Positions 30,201 through 39,617 of a stretch of DNA of 64,000 nucleotides are shown piece by piece. The notes beneath the pieces are model-generated. The model had not been told where the DNA came from. It saw only the letters and a list, made by a program, of their open reading frames with translations, and ran no database searches. This DNA is from Turritopsis dohrnii (lineage: Eukaryota; Cnidaria; Hydrozoa; Anthoathecata; Oceaniidae), in the NCBI GenBank assembly GCA_027922465.2, contig BQMF02000062.1:682001-746000 (forward strand), given 5' to 3'. How positions within the stretch are numbered: position 1 is the first letter of the stretch; every line of letters begins with the position of its first letter. A program made the position numbers and the translations under genes.

Positions 30201-32615
30201 TTGCAAAGAACATTGTCTGTGAGATAAAAATGCAATAGCTAATTTCTTCATTTTATCCCTAAAATTCATGTTTTCGCTTTCTTCTGCAGCCTTTTTCATT
30301 GCAACAGATGAATCTGTTTCAGCTTTTGAAAAATAGGAGCACATATACGAAACAGCCTTGTAATAGTTAAAAACTGGTTGGATATCCAGATTAGCTTCCC
30401 ACGCCTCTAATCCCACTGCAAAATAATTATTAACAAAGCAAGAGTTTGGTGGTCGCCGTAAGTGAATTTCAAAATCTTCCCCAGAAGAAATGGAAAGCAT
30501 GCGATAATAATCTTCTTCATTGATGTCAAGGGAATTCAAAATTTCTGAAATGGGTAAGTCACTTACATAGGAATGTTTGTGAGGGTCTAAATATTCATCA
30601 ATGTAATTTTTCACTTTTTTCAAAATCTTTGCTCGCTCCGATAAGATTCTGAATTTATCAGTGTCAGGTAATGATCCCTCTAACGGTTCAGCGCAAATTG
30701 TTCTATCAGTGAAAAATCGGCCATAATGAAATCTGCATGGAACATTCTTATACTTTCGGCAGGATTTTGAGTGCTTGTGAATTTGGTATTGACTAACTAG
30801 TTCATATAAATGAGGTTCATTTATCTCATCGGGCAAATCTGCCCTGACAATAGAATCAATGAATTCTAAATACGTATCTTTAGTCTCAAGTGTCAGTACA
30901 GGTGGATCTTTCACCCAAACAAATGAATGAACATGTGGGGAGCCTCGAAATTGAAATTCTACTTTAATGACGTAAAATTCTACTTTTCCTAATGGACCGT
31001 CTTTATGCAAAATAATTTCTTTGAAGAAGGTTTCCACTCGAAATTGAAAATGCCTAGCAGTAAGAACAGGGTTGGCATTTAATCTTTTGCATTTTTCAAA
31101 GTAGTTCAGTTCCCCGTGTGTACCAAAACAATTTAGTTTATCAATAATTGATATCAATTCAGCCCATTTCAAATCAGCACATGATAAAGTGACAAAAAAT
31201 GTAGGTAGACCTAGCTGTTTAACCATTGCTAATACATCATATAAGAAGTTCTTCCAGTATGCAGGGGTGCCTTTGACAGATTTCATGAATGTGAAACCTT
31301 TGTCTTCTGAAATAAAAGAACGAATTGTCTCTTTATAGTTATTTTGCAACTGTCCAGCATTTAAGGTTCCACTAACTTTGGATGTGGCAATATTCATTTG
31401 ATTGTAAAGATTTATCTGTTGAACAACGTAGTGTCCGAAAAATATAAAATCTGCATTGGAGGAGAATCTTTGTGAGTAATTAAGCAGCCGCTGGTTAAAA
31501 TATTTCACTGGAGACAATTGAACAGATCTAAGAACTTTGTACCCAAATTTTCCTTTAGGTAGTAGATAAGGGAACGCTTGCTCTTCACAAAAATCATCAT
31601 TAAAAAATGATTCCGGTATTTTGTTTTCGCCTGGTGCAATATTCAAAAGGTTTTCATTCTCACTGTAAATATTAGGAATAATAACCATTTCATCACTATT
31701 TATTCGATCATTATTCAGGGGATTTTCCTCTTCCAAATCTTCAATATCAATAGGAAATACATCTTGCTCTACAATTGCATCAATATCTGTTAATGATAAC
31801 AATTCTTTGTTTATGTTATCAATCCTTATTAAAATATTTGAGTAGAATGGATTGTTGGTCTTCAAATACTGTAGTGCGTTTTTCACACGCTCAGGGTCAA
31901 CATCTTCAAAATGAATATGCCCTTTGAATGCAAGTTTTCGCTTAAGTTTCACTGGTATCACACCATTGATGTTATCTGGGAGTGGAAGACACTCACTGAC
32001 TGTATCAGCACATACAGGGACATTACAAATAGCACCTTTGATCTTTGGTTGTTCACCTTTACCATGTATGACTACAATTTTCTTAAATAACATACGTTTG
32101 GCAATTAAAATTTTCTCAAGGTGATTGAGACACAAAATTTCTTTTGGAATTTCATCAAGCTCCAATCTATTTTTAACAGCCTGACATGGAACTTGTTTCT
32201 TTTTAAGATATTTGTCGCATGTAAAACAAATGTAGTGACTGCCATCAAAACTTTCAACAAATGTGAATAAATAATGGAACTCAAATTCATATAAAGTTTC
32301 ATCAAAATTCTTCACTGTTCTTTTATATAAGCAGCGGTTGCAAACAACACAAATAAAGTATATAAGGCCCTTCTTGTATTGCTCTTTTGAAGACTGAGAT
32401 ACGATCTGATATAAAGTGTTTGGCATTTCGCTTTCTTTTACAGCTTTTGTCCTTAGCATCTTGAGTTGCCTTGCGTTTACGACACTTTTCTTTTGCAATG
32501 TCAGTTGCATTTCTTTGCCGACACTTTTCTTTTGCAATGTCAGTTGCATTTCTTTTTCGACACTTTTCTTTTTCAATGTCGGTTGCATTTCTTTGTCGAC
32601 ACTTTTCTTTTTCAA
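27258..32615 (-). CDS. Helentron Rep (HUH) nuclease - PIF1-family helicase - EEP endonuclease
   Basis: This long open frame encodes the rolling-circle transposase. Order: basic repeat-derived N-terminus; a Cys-rich stretch (VVCNRCLYK and ICFTCDKYL, residues about 93-140); a Helitron_like_N/Rep region with HUH motif GSPHVHSFVWV (about 555-565); and the Rep tyrosine motif SYMCSYFSK (about 755). The helicase follows with Walker A GGAGTGKS (about 1120), Walker B IIIDEIS (about 1215), GDLYQLPP and a C-terminal AWACTVHKVQG box. An endonuclease/exonuclease/phosphatase domain ends it (from about 1590), with Glu in LLTETQM, Asp/Asn in LTGDFNVNP, and LDHLYI and FSDHAS. All these catalytic residues are present and there is no internal stop, so the copy looks recently active. 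The frame opens at TTG inside the 39-bp repeats, not at an ATG. The real N-terminus must come from the upstream ORF through a frame change near 32,360. Confidence 0.92.
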   Translation of the reverse strand: MKKKSVDKEMQPTLKKKSVEKEMQLTLQKKSVGKEMQLTLQKKSVVNARQLKMLRTKAVKESEMPNTLYQIVSQSSKEQYKKGLIYFICVVCNRCLYKRTVKNFDETLYEFEFHYLFTFVESFDGSHYICFTCDKYLKKKQVPCQAVKNRLELDEIPKEILCLNHLEKILIAKRMLFKKIVVIHGKGEQPKIKGAICNVPVCADTVSECLPLPDNINGVIPVKLKRKLAFKGHIHFEDVDPERVKNALQYLKTNNPFYSNILIRIDNINKELLSLTDIDAIVEQDVFPIDIEDLEEENPLNNDRINSDEMVIIPNIYSENENLLNIAPGENKIPESFFNDDFCEEQAFPYLLPKGKFGYKVLRSVQLSPVKYFNQRLLNYSQRFSSNADFIFFGHYVVQQINLYNQMNIATSKVSGTLNAGQLQNNYKETIRSFISEDKGFTFMKSVKGTPAYWKNFLYDVLAMVKQLGLPTFFVTLSCADLKWAELISIIDKLNCFGTHGELNYFEKCKRLNANPVLTARHFQFRVETFFKEIILHKDGPLGKVEFYVIKVEFQFRGSPHVHSFVWVKDPPVLTLETKDTYLEFIDSIVRADLPDEINEPHLYELVSQYQIHKHSKSCRKYKNVPCRFHYGRFFTDRTICAEPLEGSLPDTDKFRILSERAKILKKVKNYIDEYLDPHKHSYVSDLPISEILNSLDINEEDYYRMLSISSGEDFEIHLRRPPNSCFVNNYFAVGLEAWEANLDIQPVFNYYKAVSYMCSYFSKAETDSSVAMKKAAEESENMNFRDKMKKLAIAFLSHRQCSLQEAVYQLMPELWLRKTFPVVTFANSNLPNKRYRICKSEQELNELPEDSTNIFKRNNLDRYMERPDKDFKGGKYDVLDTICYAEFLAFYVLYTKPMFDENDSQPEVLHDDSGEVPCNYPKSIPLMSSKEKMKCRGIRKVIRYHTPNRVTQPEAYAHHLLLLFYPFRNESELLCCETKTYTAKLNQTHVLEIVNQNKLRYEPWGDLVDAVLMNHTLRPRTDAFAEQENDDLLVENASVEEEDETNSDEIIDFQIQNNSYRSNLNSSNAGLDTTTDEEINHLISTLNNKQREVFNIVNSWARRKVVCNFCKDINEVEPLQLFITGGAGTGKSHLIKTVAAMLMKTLNYRSLNPEKPKVLMLAPTGVAAVQIAGNTIHSALGIPVDCRGLQVPKLPDKKRCSLRVKLEELKVIIIDEISMVANKLLLHIHQRLLDIFGYSGNSMKPFAGLTIIVVGDLYQLPPVMQRPVFADYHNEMYNIYHLWRVFKMCELTEVMRQRGDNTLIDLLNNVRIGRITSDDEEILQSRFISKENENYPNEALHIFAENEPARQHNHVMLEQLDYTLFTVQAVDQVPKGVPSHIYDRILTLSQSQTNGLSFELKIKVGARVMLTSNLDVCDKLINGQIGTIKHITQENNSVKTIYIKFDDLKAGHLKKIADAFARQIDAVPIERITTDIKTSPKKEASPVVKRTQFPLALAWACTVHKVQGLSLNQVVISFDLLKQKAFNHGQIYVPLSRVTSLEGLFLTGEFKRSAISADPRTSREYEYLRENQDLGKEPGNADDDSLSLIICNVRSLKKHLGDIKADVHFMRSDIMLLTETQMTNDDKVLLEGYTGLHNNSSHKYSSLACVFGCDLRIIEEFRCEGLSIYRFFLENQSFRILLLYRRNDTAMSTFHELLQYVTAAYEIDILTGDFNVNPNDHIRSILEDYDQLVLEPTHIGGAILDHLYIKKAFVLNYNIAVSVHHVHFSDHASIKVSLEKVIKE

Positions 32616-33444
32616 TGTCTGTTGATTTTCGCATTCTACACTTTTGTTTTTCTAAATTCGTAGACTTTCTTTCTCGACAGCTTTCTTTCTCAATAGTATT
32701 CTTTCTTAACTTTCGATAATTTGCATATAGACTTGCTGAGGGGTCAGTTTTAGATACTGTGAGATAATGAATTTCAAACTGTACATTTTCATCACTTCTT
32801 TGTAAGTAGTTTTCAATAACAAACATCTCTAGTGAATTCTTAGTCTTAAATTTCATCAAAATTGAAAGTCCATTTGAACATGACCTCCCTTGAGCATTTC
32901 TACTATGGGAATCAAATAGAAAGTAGCATTTTTGAGTCCACAATACGCTGAAGCATATGCCTTTCAGTAAGATCAGTACTCCATTACAATAAGAAGGGAT
33001 ATTTTGCTCAAATAGCACACCAGTTTTGCTGTAGCCATTTATGAAACCAATCTTTTCATCAGCATAACAAATATCAATAGACGAATCAAATAGAGATAAA
33101 GTTTTTGGAAGTTCAGCTATCATCAAATAGGTATTTTTATTGAGGGACTTGTAGATTTCATCCCCCTTTTTAATAATAAAATCCAAATCATATGATGTCC
33201 AATGCCCCGGGCTTTTCACATGAGTAAATGCAACTGACATTAGAGAACAACATGTGCACTGTTGACCAGCAGATTTACCAAACATTTGATGTCCTTGATG
33301 AAAAGACCCTTGTATGGCTTTCAAAACTGACATATCAGTAACGAAGTAATTGTTTTCAAATAAAAGTATTGACAGAGTTATTATAACCAATTGTATTATT
33401 GGTGGTATAGTTTTTAATTTTTTCAGTTGTGGTACATCGACCAA
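32323..33444 (-). CDS. Helentron N-terminal part: herpesvirus-tegument-like cysteine protease plus basic repeats
   Basis: Residues about 45-235 carry the signature of the tegument-type (peptidase C76-like) cysteine protease fold found in some Helitrons. These are SFHQGHQMFGKSAGQQCTCC, with the likely nucleophile Cys63, and YLMIAELP and YFLFDSHSRN, with Asp178/His180 as likely partners. Such proteases may cut the polyprotein or remove ubiquitin; the role here is inferred. Residues about 249-333 are 13-residue basic repeats of the form KEKCRKRNATDIA. The C-terminal end (FKRAIQEGPY) leads into a Cys-rich segment that is continued correctly only by the overlapping Rep frame, which lies one base out of phase. 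The counted start is a TTG. The frame stays open upstream to a good acceptor (CCTTTTCAG at about 33,510), so a 5' exon is possible. Confidence 0.8.
   Translation of the reverse strand: MVDVPQLKKLKTIPPIIQLVIITLSILLFENNYFVTDMSVLKAIQGSFHQGHQMFGKSAGQQCTCCSLMSVAFTHVKSPGHWTSYDLDFIIKKGDEIYKSLNKNTYLMIAELPKTLSLFDSSIDICYADEKIGFINGYSKTGVLFEQNIPSYCNGVLILLKGICFSVLWTQKCYFLFDSHSRNAQGRSCSNGLSILMKFKTKNSLEMFVIENYLQRSDENVQFEIHYLTVSKTDPSASLYANYRKLRKNTIEKESCRERKSTNLEKQKCRMRKSTDIEKEKCRQRNATDIEKEKCRKRNATDIAKEKCRQRNATDIAKEKCRKRKATQDAKDKSCKRKRNAKHFISDRISVFKRAIQEGPYILYLCCLQPLLI
32445..32700 (-). repeat. 39-bp tandem repeats inside the Helentron coding region
   Basis: About six units of 39 bp encode 13-residue blocks, KEKCRxRNATDI in one frame and KKSVxKEMQLTL in the next. 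The unit length is a multiple of three, so copy-number change keeps the frame. Both frames are open here, which explains the 293-bp overlap of the two ORFs. Open frames on the plus strand are shadows. Confidence 0.9.
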
Positions 33445-33994
33445 GCAGGTGCATCGACTGCTGCCGCAGACCCTATCAGTGACACAATTGTATAATAGAG
33501 AATCGGAACCTGAAAAGGAAACGGCAAGAATGGAATTATAACAATTGAAAAATACAGGATTATTTTATCTAAAATTTTATCTAAAACTTTCTTGCAACAA
33601 CCCACACAACACGAAGGTGAAACTTCGATCTAACTTTCATACGGGTCTTTTCGAAACATGAGGCGATGTTATAAAACACAGACCGTTTTATTTTTGTTGT
33701 TTTGGAAATGTTTATATATATTAAAATAAAAATATATAATAAAAATGTAGTAAAATATATATTGTATGAATTCTTATTCTAATAATAATTTCATTTTGCT
33801 AAAAAATTCTAAAACCGTATTCTTCTTAGCATTTTTAAAATACTGATTTCAGTCAGCAAAATTAATCTATTAAAAAGCGTGAGTCTCGAAACTGATGTCT
33901 TCAGATCGTAGACTAATTGCCATTTCGGCCGGAGGAGTAGGAGTAGTAGGAGTCCGCGGGTGTTTTAATACGGTATTCGCTATCGCTGCTACCG

Positions 33995-34165
33995 TAATAA
34001 TAAGAAACTTCAGTGAAGATTTCTTTGTTCAACAAAATCATAAATTAATTCCGTAGATTTCTCAAAAGTCTGTGATGAAGGTTGAGATATTTTTATGGTG
34101 ACGATATACTTGTTTTTTGTAATATAAGATGGCAGCTTAAACGTTGAGGCCACGTTTTTATATAT
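33995..34165 (-). repeat. Second half of inverted R (R')
   Basis: TAATAATAAGAAACTTCAG at the Helentron edge starts a segment that is the reverse complement of 8681-8856. It stops at about 34,165, where different sequence begins (CCCCAAAGGGCG). Together with 18745-19699 it completes one copy of R split by 14.3 kb. Confidence 0.75.
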
Positions 34166-36449
34166 TTCCCCAAAGGGCGAAATATATGTTAAAACCGGCA
34201 GTTTCCTTCTCCTTCTTCTCCTTCTCCGTTCACTTTTATAGCCGCGGTTCAGAATGGAATTTTCGCCTAGCCGCCAAAGTAGATAAGAATAGAGGCTAGT
34301 CTACAGTCAAGTAGTACGCCATGTTTTTTCAGTCAGTGCGGATGGGCTGTAGAAGATTTTTGCTTTTTCCACTAGCTTTTAAAATGATTCAAGAGAATTC
34401 AACGTTATATGATGGAAATAAATCGTTTTAGTTCAGTATTGTCTTAAAAGGTTTCGTAAAAACTTTTGCAGAAACGTGTAAAAAATAGAAAAATGTTGTT
34501 TTGTTTTTGTTGATGACAAAAATGCTATCTATGATGATGATGATTGGTAAATAAATGTTTGGAACAGAAAACCATTGAAGCTGTGATTTCAGTGCAAAGA
34601 CGAATTCGTTATCAATACAGGCTGAAGATTTATTTTTATTTTACGTCCGGATATAATGTGAACTGAAAGCACATGTGATGTACAGCTATAAAGGAAACCT
34701 TTTTTATGTGGAGAACAACCAGTTCAACCAGTTAATTCAGAAAGTACATTAAAAAAACAGCAAAGTAAAAATGTGATGTCGCATATGCAATAAGAACGTC
34801 AGAAAACCAATTGCGTATAATATTTTAACAGACAAGATTGAGACACAATAAAGAATCTGGTTGAAAAATGTGCTTCCCTGGATAGTCATTTAATCTGACA
34901 ACAGAAACATAATTTACTATGGATTAATTCCATGATCACCTATACTGTTTTGATACTGTATATATATGATATTTTAGTAAAAATTGATATACTGTCAATT
35001 TTCCTTACACAAACAACAAACGTATATAAATCAAAGCACAATCCAACAAACAATCTGTAAATTAAATCAAGCCAGAACACGAACGTCTACTTTCAGCTTT
35101 GTAGTGAATTTGGTTATGGATGTGTAGTCTATTTTCACTACCGAAATCTGTTGGTTTTTTTTCATTTGGGATTTACAATGGTCATTTTTATCAAATATAT
35201 AATAAATAATGGGTGTGCACATATTTTTTTGAACAGAGATGTTTATTCTGAATCCTTGAATTTAATTTTATAAATTGTCACTTTAAGCCTTCTCTTTTTT
35301 GAAAATAACTCTTCTGTCCAAATTTGAAGTCCTAATTTGAAGTGCTTTTAAGTGCTTTTGATAGTTATTTGCTTATTCATTTATTTAAAATTTAAAAACA
35401 TAAAAATACATGACTTTTAGTTTCATGCATAAAATTTTATACACCTTTATTTTATACATCTGATGATTGTGATATGCATGAAAGTTAAAGTCATGTATTT
35501 TTATGTTTTTAAATTTTAAATAAATGAATAATGTAGTATAGTGTAGTATAATGTTTTACTTTGACTCTACCAACTGGTATTGAGTTCTTTGCCAAAATCT
35601 TTCTTATGGTTATAGTTACTTGCTTATATGTCTAACTCAAAGTATTCTTTTCTTATTTTGTAAATCTGTATACAAATTTGATTGTAGTATAATGTTGTAA
35701 GATAGTTTTATCTGAGTTACAAAAAGCAGGTGCAACTGTCTTCTGTTGAATTACATTGTTTTGTCGTGATTTTATGGTATAAAGGATGTCAAGCTTCTGC
35801 AACAATCATATGTTTATTATGCTAAAATCGCCTTACACATTGGTGCGGTTGTTGATATTTAGTTGTTTAAGGGAAAGTATTACTCAGCAAAATTTATAAG
35901 AGCAACCTTATCATTTGACCATGAACATCTTCATTTCTTAATAAGTTCAAAATAAGTTCTTTTGTGGTATTAAATTCAATTCCACCCTGATTAGTAAGGA
36001 CAACATTTTTATCTGAGTATGACATTGATGGTAGTTATTGTTATTACTTAATGATACATTTTTCTTATGGTTATCAATGTGCACACAATAATTGACAAAA
36101 GTTTCGCAACTTTTGGGAAATATATAGTCGCATTTTTGCGAATCTTGTTATATTAAAAAGATTTATCACTGGAATATTACAAGTCTACTTTCTATTTCCC
36201 CTGTCATGGCTTGGGACTCAACAATGAAGAATTCCTATATATATATATATGCAACATTTTTAGAAACCCAATGAACGAAAACATTTGACTTTTCTTTTTC
36301 ATCCCAATAAAAAATACTTTAAACATAGTCTCGTGACTATGCTTTAAACGATAACCAAATGCAATAAATACAGATAATGAGCTTAGTTGAATATAAAAAA
36401 ATCTGCTATTGCTATTCCAAATAGTTATTTTATTAAGCACAACACGTAA
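34166..36449. other. Non-coding stretch with a short pyrimidine tract
   Basis: A (CTT)-rich run lies near 34,203-34,228, preceded by AAACCGGCAGTTT, faintly like the HINE microsatellite end. Nothing else resembles a gene. The long hairpin at 35375-35529 is listed separately. Confidence 0.4.
35375..35529. repeat. Long hairpin, 56-bp arms and 43-nt loop
   Basis: ATTCATTTATTTAAAATTTA and the bases following it (35375-35430) are mirrored by 35474-35529 with only a few mismatches near GCATGAAA. Such a near-perfect short-loop stem suggests a young MITE or a transcribed small-RNA source. No flanking duplication was resolved. Confidence 0.7.
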
Positions 36450-36847
36450 CTCACTGAATCAGTTGATGCTGTAATCAAGAAATATTCAAAGGAATGTCAA
36501 CGGAAAATGTCACATGCAGAAAATGCGGCGTATGCCACTGGAACATTTGATTCCCGTCGTCTTCTACACCAATATTTAATACAACCATCCTGCGATAATT
36601 TTGCGAATTTTACTTGAAAACATCTCTTTTTATTAAGCAGTCATTCAGTAGAACGTTTAGTGGTTATCATTTCCTGAAGTTTCGAAGTACCGTTGAAATA
36701 TTCAGCACGAATGTTCAAACTGTGTCGCGTATGTCACATGGATCTAGTACATTAGATTTCCGTCGTTTAATTTTACAATCACGATGCTGCTGCGATAATT
36801 TTGCAAATTGTACATTAAAAACCTTCTCTTTATTCTATAATGTGTAG
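36450..36847 (+). pseudogene. Degenerate tandem coding duplication
   Basis: One copy (about 36,450-36,616) reads KKYSKECQRKMSHAENAAYA, then FDSRRLLHQYLIQPSCDNFANF and stops. The second (about 36,700-36,847) reads VSRMSHGSSTLDFRRLILQS, then CCCDNFANC and stops. The shared order MSH...DFRRL/DSRRLL...CDNFAN shows an old duplication of about 195 bp. No family was recognised. It lies 0.5 kb upstream of the HTH-type pseudogene and could be part of it. Confidence 0.4.
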
Positions 36848-37311
36848 TGTTTCAAAAATTTCGAAGCATTGGGTTCTTAATGTGTTTAATCTGGAATGTT
36901 CTACCAAAAAAGATCACTCATCAACGATCATTCTTGTAAAGAAATCTTAATTATAAAGAAAACTGTATATTCTTGGTTTCCCTCACTGAACACTTACCAT
37001 CAGCTTTTTCCTAATCATTGTTATACGAATTCGGCTCTTAACATTACCGAAACACATTAAATTTGTGATTCGTTTAATCGTTTACCCCCTAACTTAGCTC
37101 ATTGAGAATTTGCTACAAACCAATTTCAAGCCTAGGACCGTTTTACTCTTTTTGATATCAAGACATCTCTCTCATCAAAATGTCCCGGGAGAGACTTGTC
37201 ATTTGATTCGTTCACCCAATTAAAAACACGTACGATGATTATCAGCTGTTTTAGCGGGAAATTAAAATTTTTCGTTTACATAAAAAAAATTTGCAAGGGG
37301 TTGTGCAAACA

Positions 37312-38665
37312 ATGGCTAGTTTGTTTGAATGCGGAGTTGTAAGGTCATCTGTTCTTCGCGGCTTGGTTATTTATCACGGTACTAAGCAAGACGAACGTTA
37401 TGGTTATTTCAATGAACAACTTTCAAATTGATAAACATCATTTTCATAGAAAAGCGCGAGTTAGTACAGTTTTTGAGAAAACATAAATGGCAAGGAAAAA
37501 CAAAATCCGATTACACTAAGTTCTTTTGCGAGGAAAAATGGAAAAAACTTCCAATGGAAGAGCGAAAAATGCACACTCTAAGCCAATGTGTGAGATGCGC
37601 AGAGCTGTACGAAGACATGCAGAAGTCTTTCCCCGAAGTTGCAGGCCATAAGCGGAAAAAAAACGAAAACAACATCCTCTGCGACAATGAATGTATCAGC
37701 TACATCACAAGAGCTACATATATCGTCGCTAGAGTTATCCGATTTGTCAAGCAGTTCTTTTCTTGATTCGTCTACCAACACAACTGGGGAAATAATTGAT
37801 TTTAATATCAATACGCCGAGTAAGTCTGTCTATGTGGAGCATGTCACTATTTCCATACCTAAAAGTAAATGTAAAAAATCACCGTTTGCTAAAATTGCTG
37901 GTTCCTCTGCTATGAAAAGTCTCGATAAAACTTTCACTGAATTGTACAACAAGAAGTTCACTGATATCATTCCAAAACTACCTGGTCTGAATTTGACACC
38001 ACGTAAAAGTAAAGTAGAAAAAAAGAAGGAGCTAAGAAAACAACACCGACTAATCAAGGAAAGTTTTGAAAGGAATTTCCAAAACACTGACAACGACCTT
38101 ATAACTTTGTACGGTACACGAATATATGGTTCCTGTCATAAAAAAATCAGAGCAGGTTTATTCTTTGAAGACAAAAAGAAAGCTGAGGAGCGAGGTACTT
38201 TCTCTTTCCATTTTTATAGAACTTTTTTGACCTGTCAACTATTGAATCTATTTTTCATCCACTTAAAACAGCCATGAATAAAATTGAGCTTACTTTATCA
38301 AATCTTTTATTTTAGCAACATCCACTCCTGTTAGAAATCATCGCCATGCTAAACATCACAGCCAGATTGAGTTTGATAAGCAGGGTCTGTTGTCTGAAGT
38401 TCGTTCCATGGCTTATGGAGAGAAGGTATATCCAAAACCCTTTTTACACGCCAATCATAACGCTATAACCTAATGAACTTTGATACAACTTTCTTGTTTA
38501 TAACAGCTGAATTTGTCAGCATTAGCAAGAAAATATGGAATTTCGGGAGGTACGGCTAATGTTACGGTGAAAGAATTGCTGATTGCGTCAGACATCGAAC
38601 TTGATCGTTTCAAAACGCAGACATCACAGCAACCAAGAGTGCGACGAGCGTATACAAATTTCCCA
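37312..38665 (+). pseudogene. Multi-exon gene relic with a possible helix-turn-helix segment
   Basis: A short ATG exon (MASLFECGVVRSSVLRGLVI) is followed after TTTTCATAG by an exon reading KRELVQFLRKHKWQGKTKSD and MHTLSQCVRCAELYEDM. At the A8 run near 37,652 the good frame shifts by one base and continues as a long Ser-rich then basic region (KKKELRKQHRLIKESFERNF) to a donor CGAG/GTACTT at 38194. The next exon (38316-38426) again needs a one-base shift near 38,400. The exon from about 38,507 encodes LSALARKYGISGGTANV, which looks like a helix-turn-helix, and ends CCCAG/GTAAAT at 38,665. The two frame breaks argue for a decayed gene. Function unknown; transposon origin is possible. Confidence 0.5.
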
Positions 38666-39424
38666 GGTAAATTCTATGAAAAAAAATTTTTAGACAATTA
38701 CTTACAACTTACAAGAGTCTGTTATAAAAAAGGTCTCGCTGACACGAAAAAATAAAATTGGTTCAAATAGGTTTTTATTATGTTTTTCCGATTCTTCAGG
38801 TCTTATATTTTCAGAAAAACATAGCTTTTTGATGACTGTGTCTCGAAATTTTCAAAAATTGAGACTTTACTTAATGCTGGTAACAAATTTGTTTTGTCGG
38901 ACGGAATTTTTTCTATTTAAGTTTATGGATCTTTAAATGATCACATAGATTTTGCTAAGGTATTGTTTTATGACAATTCAAAGCTTATAAAACAACTTAA
39001 TTGGAAAAGTAAGGCATGGAACCTTCCCGCAAAGAATTATGGTTCAAAAAATCGTTTAGTCAGTGCTCCCTATTTTTTTTGCCGTCCGACATTAAAGTCG
39101 AATCAAAAAAGTTCTTCATAGAAAAATAAAGGACAACTACCAAATGTTTATGTTGCTAAAGTATCGACGTATATGAGAAAGATTATCATTTTAACTTGAA
39201 ATACCTAATGTTGGTTTGTAATTGTCTGGAATTGCGATTTATTTTGAATGATTCCGTCCGACAAAAATAGACGAAAACTTATTCACCTTCAACCACCTCC
39301 AGAACATCAAAAAAAGTTCTTATTTCTTTCTCCTAAACTCTTACCAACTTACTTAATTTAGAAGGTCTAACGATAATCCCTTTCCTGGAGAATTGCCCCG
39401 CTGGAAATTGTCCCCGGAGCATTG

Positions 39425-39445
39425 CCCCCCCCCCCCCCCCCCCCC
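39425..39445. repeat. C21 homopolymer
   Basis: A run of 21 C is followed by GCCCCC and preceded by repeated ATTGCCCC/ATTGTCCCC words. The minus strand is G-rich enough to form a quadruplex. Run length is uncertain in any assembly. Confidence 0.85.
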
Positions 39446-39617
39446 GCCCCCTGGATATGGGGTGGCAATCTTTCAGGGGAGGATTGTCCAGAGCCAATTT
39501 TGAATTCAATAAATTTCTCATGCTATTTGCATGTATTATCCAATTTCAAATAATCATTCAACCAAGTTATTGCTTCGAATTCGAAATTCAAATTTGATTC
39601 GATTCGAATTCACATAA

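Larger units (their letters stand above)
25334..33994 (-). mobile_element. Full-length autonomous Helitron of the Helentron type (8.66 kb)
   Basis: The left edge reads CAAGAGCCAGATGGCGCAAA then ACGGTAGCAGC. The right edge reads CATTTCGGCCGG, a (GGAGTA)n tract, GGGTGTTTTAATACGGTATT, then GCTATCGCTGCTACCG. Both edges match HINE-A and HINE-B. The genes lie on the minus strand, so the right edge is the element's 5' side. Inside are a protease ORF and a Rep/helicase/endonuclease ORF. About 1.9 kb of AT-rich non-coding sequence follows (25,340-27,257), including an A34 tract at 27205-27238. There are no terminal inverted repeats, only the inner CGGTAGCAGC / GCTGCTACCG pair, as in Helentrons. A (TAAT)AATAAG stretch from repeat R' follows directly on the right. 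Confidence 0.85.

Noticed and set aside
32416..32719. Three plus-strand frames with repeated Phe/Ser/Cys blocks
   Set aside because: They are antisense shadows of the 39-bp repeats in the Helentron coding region.
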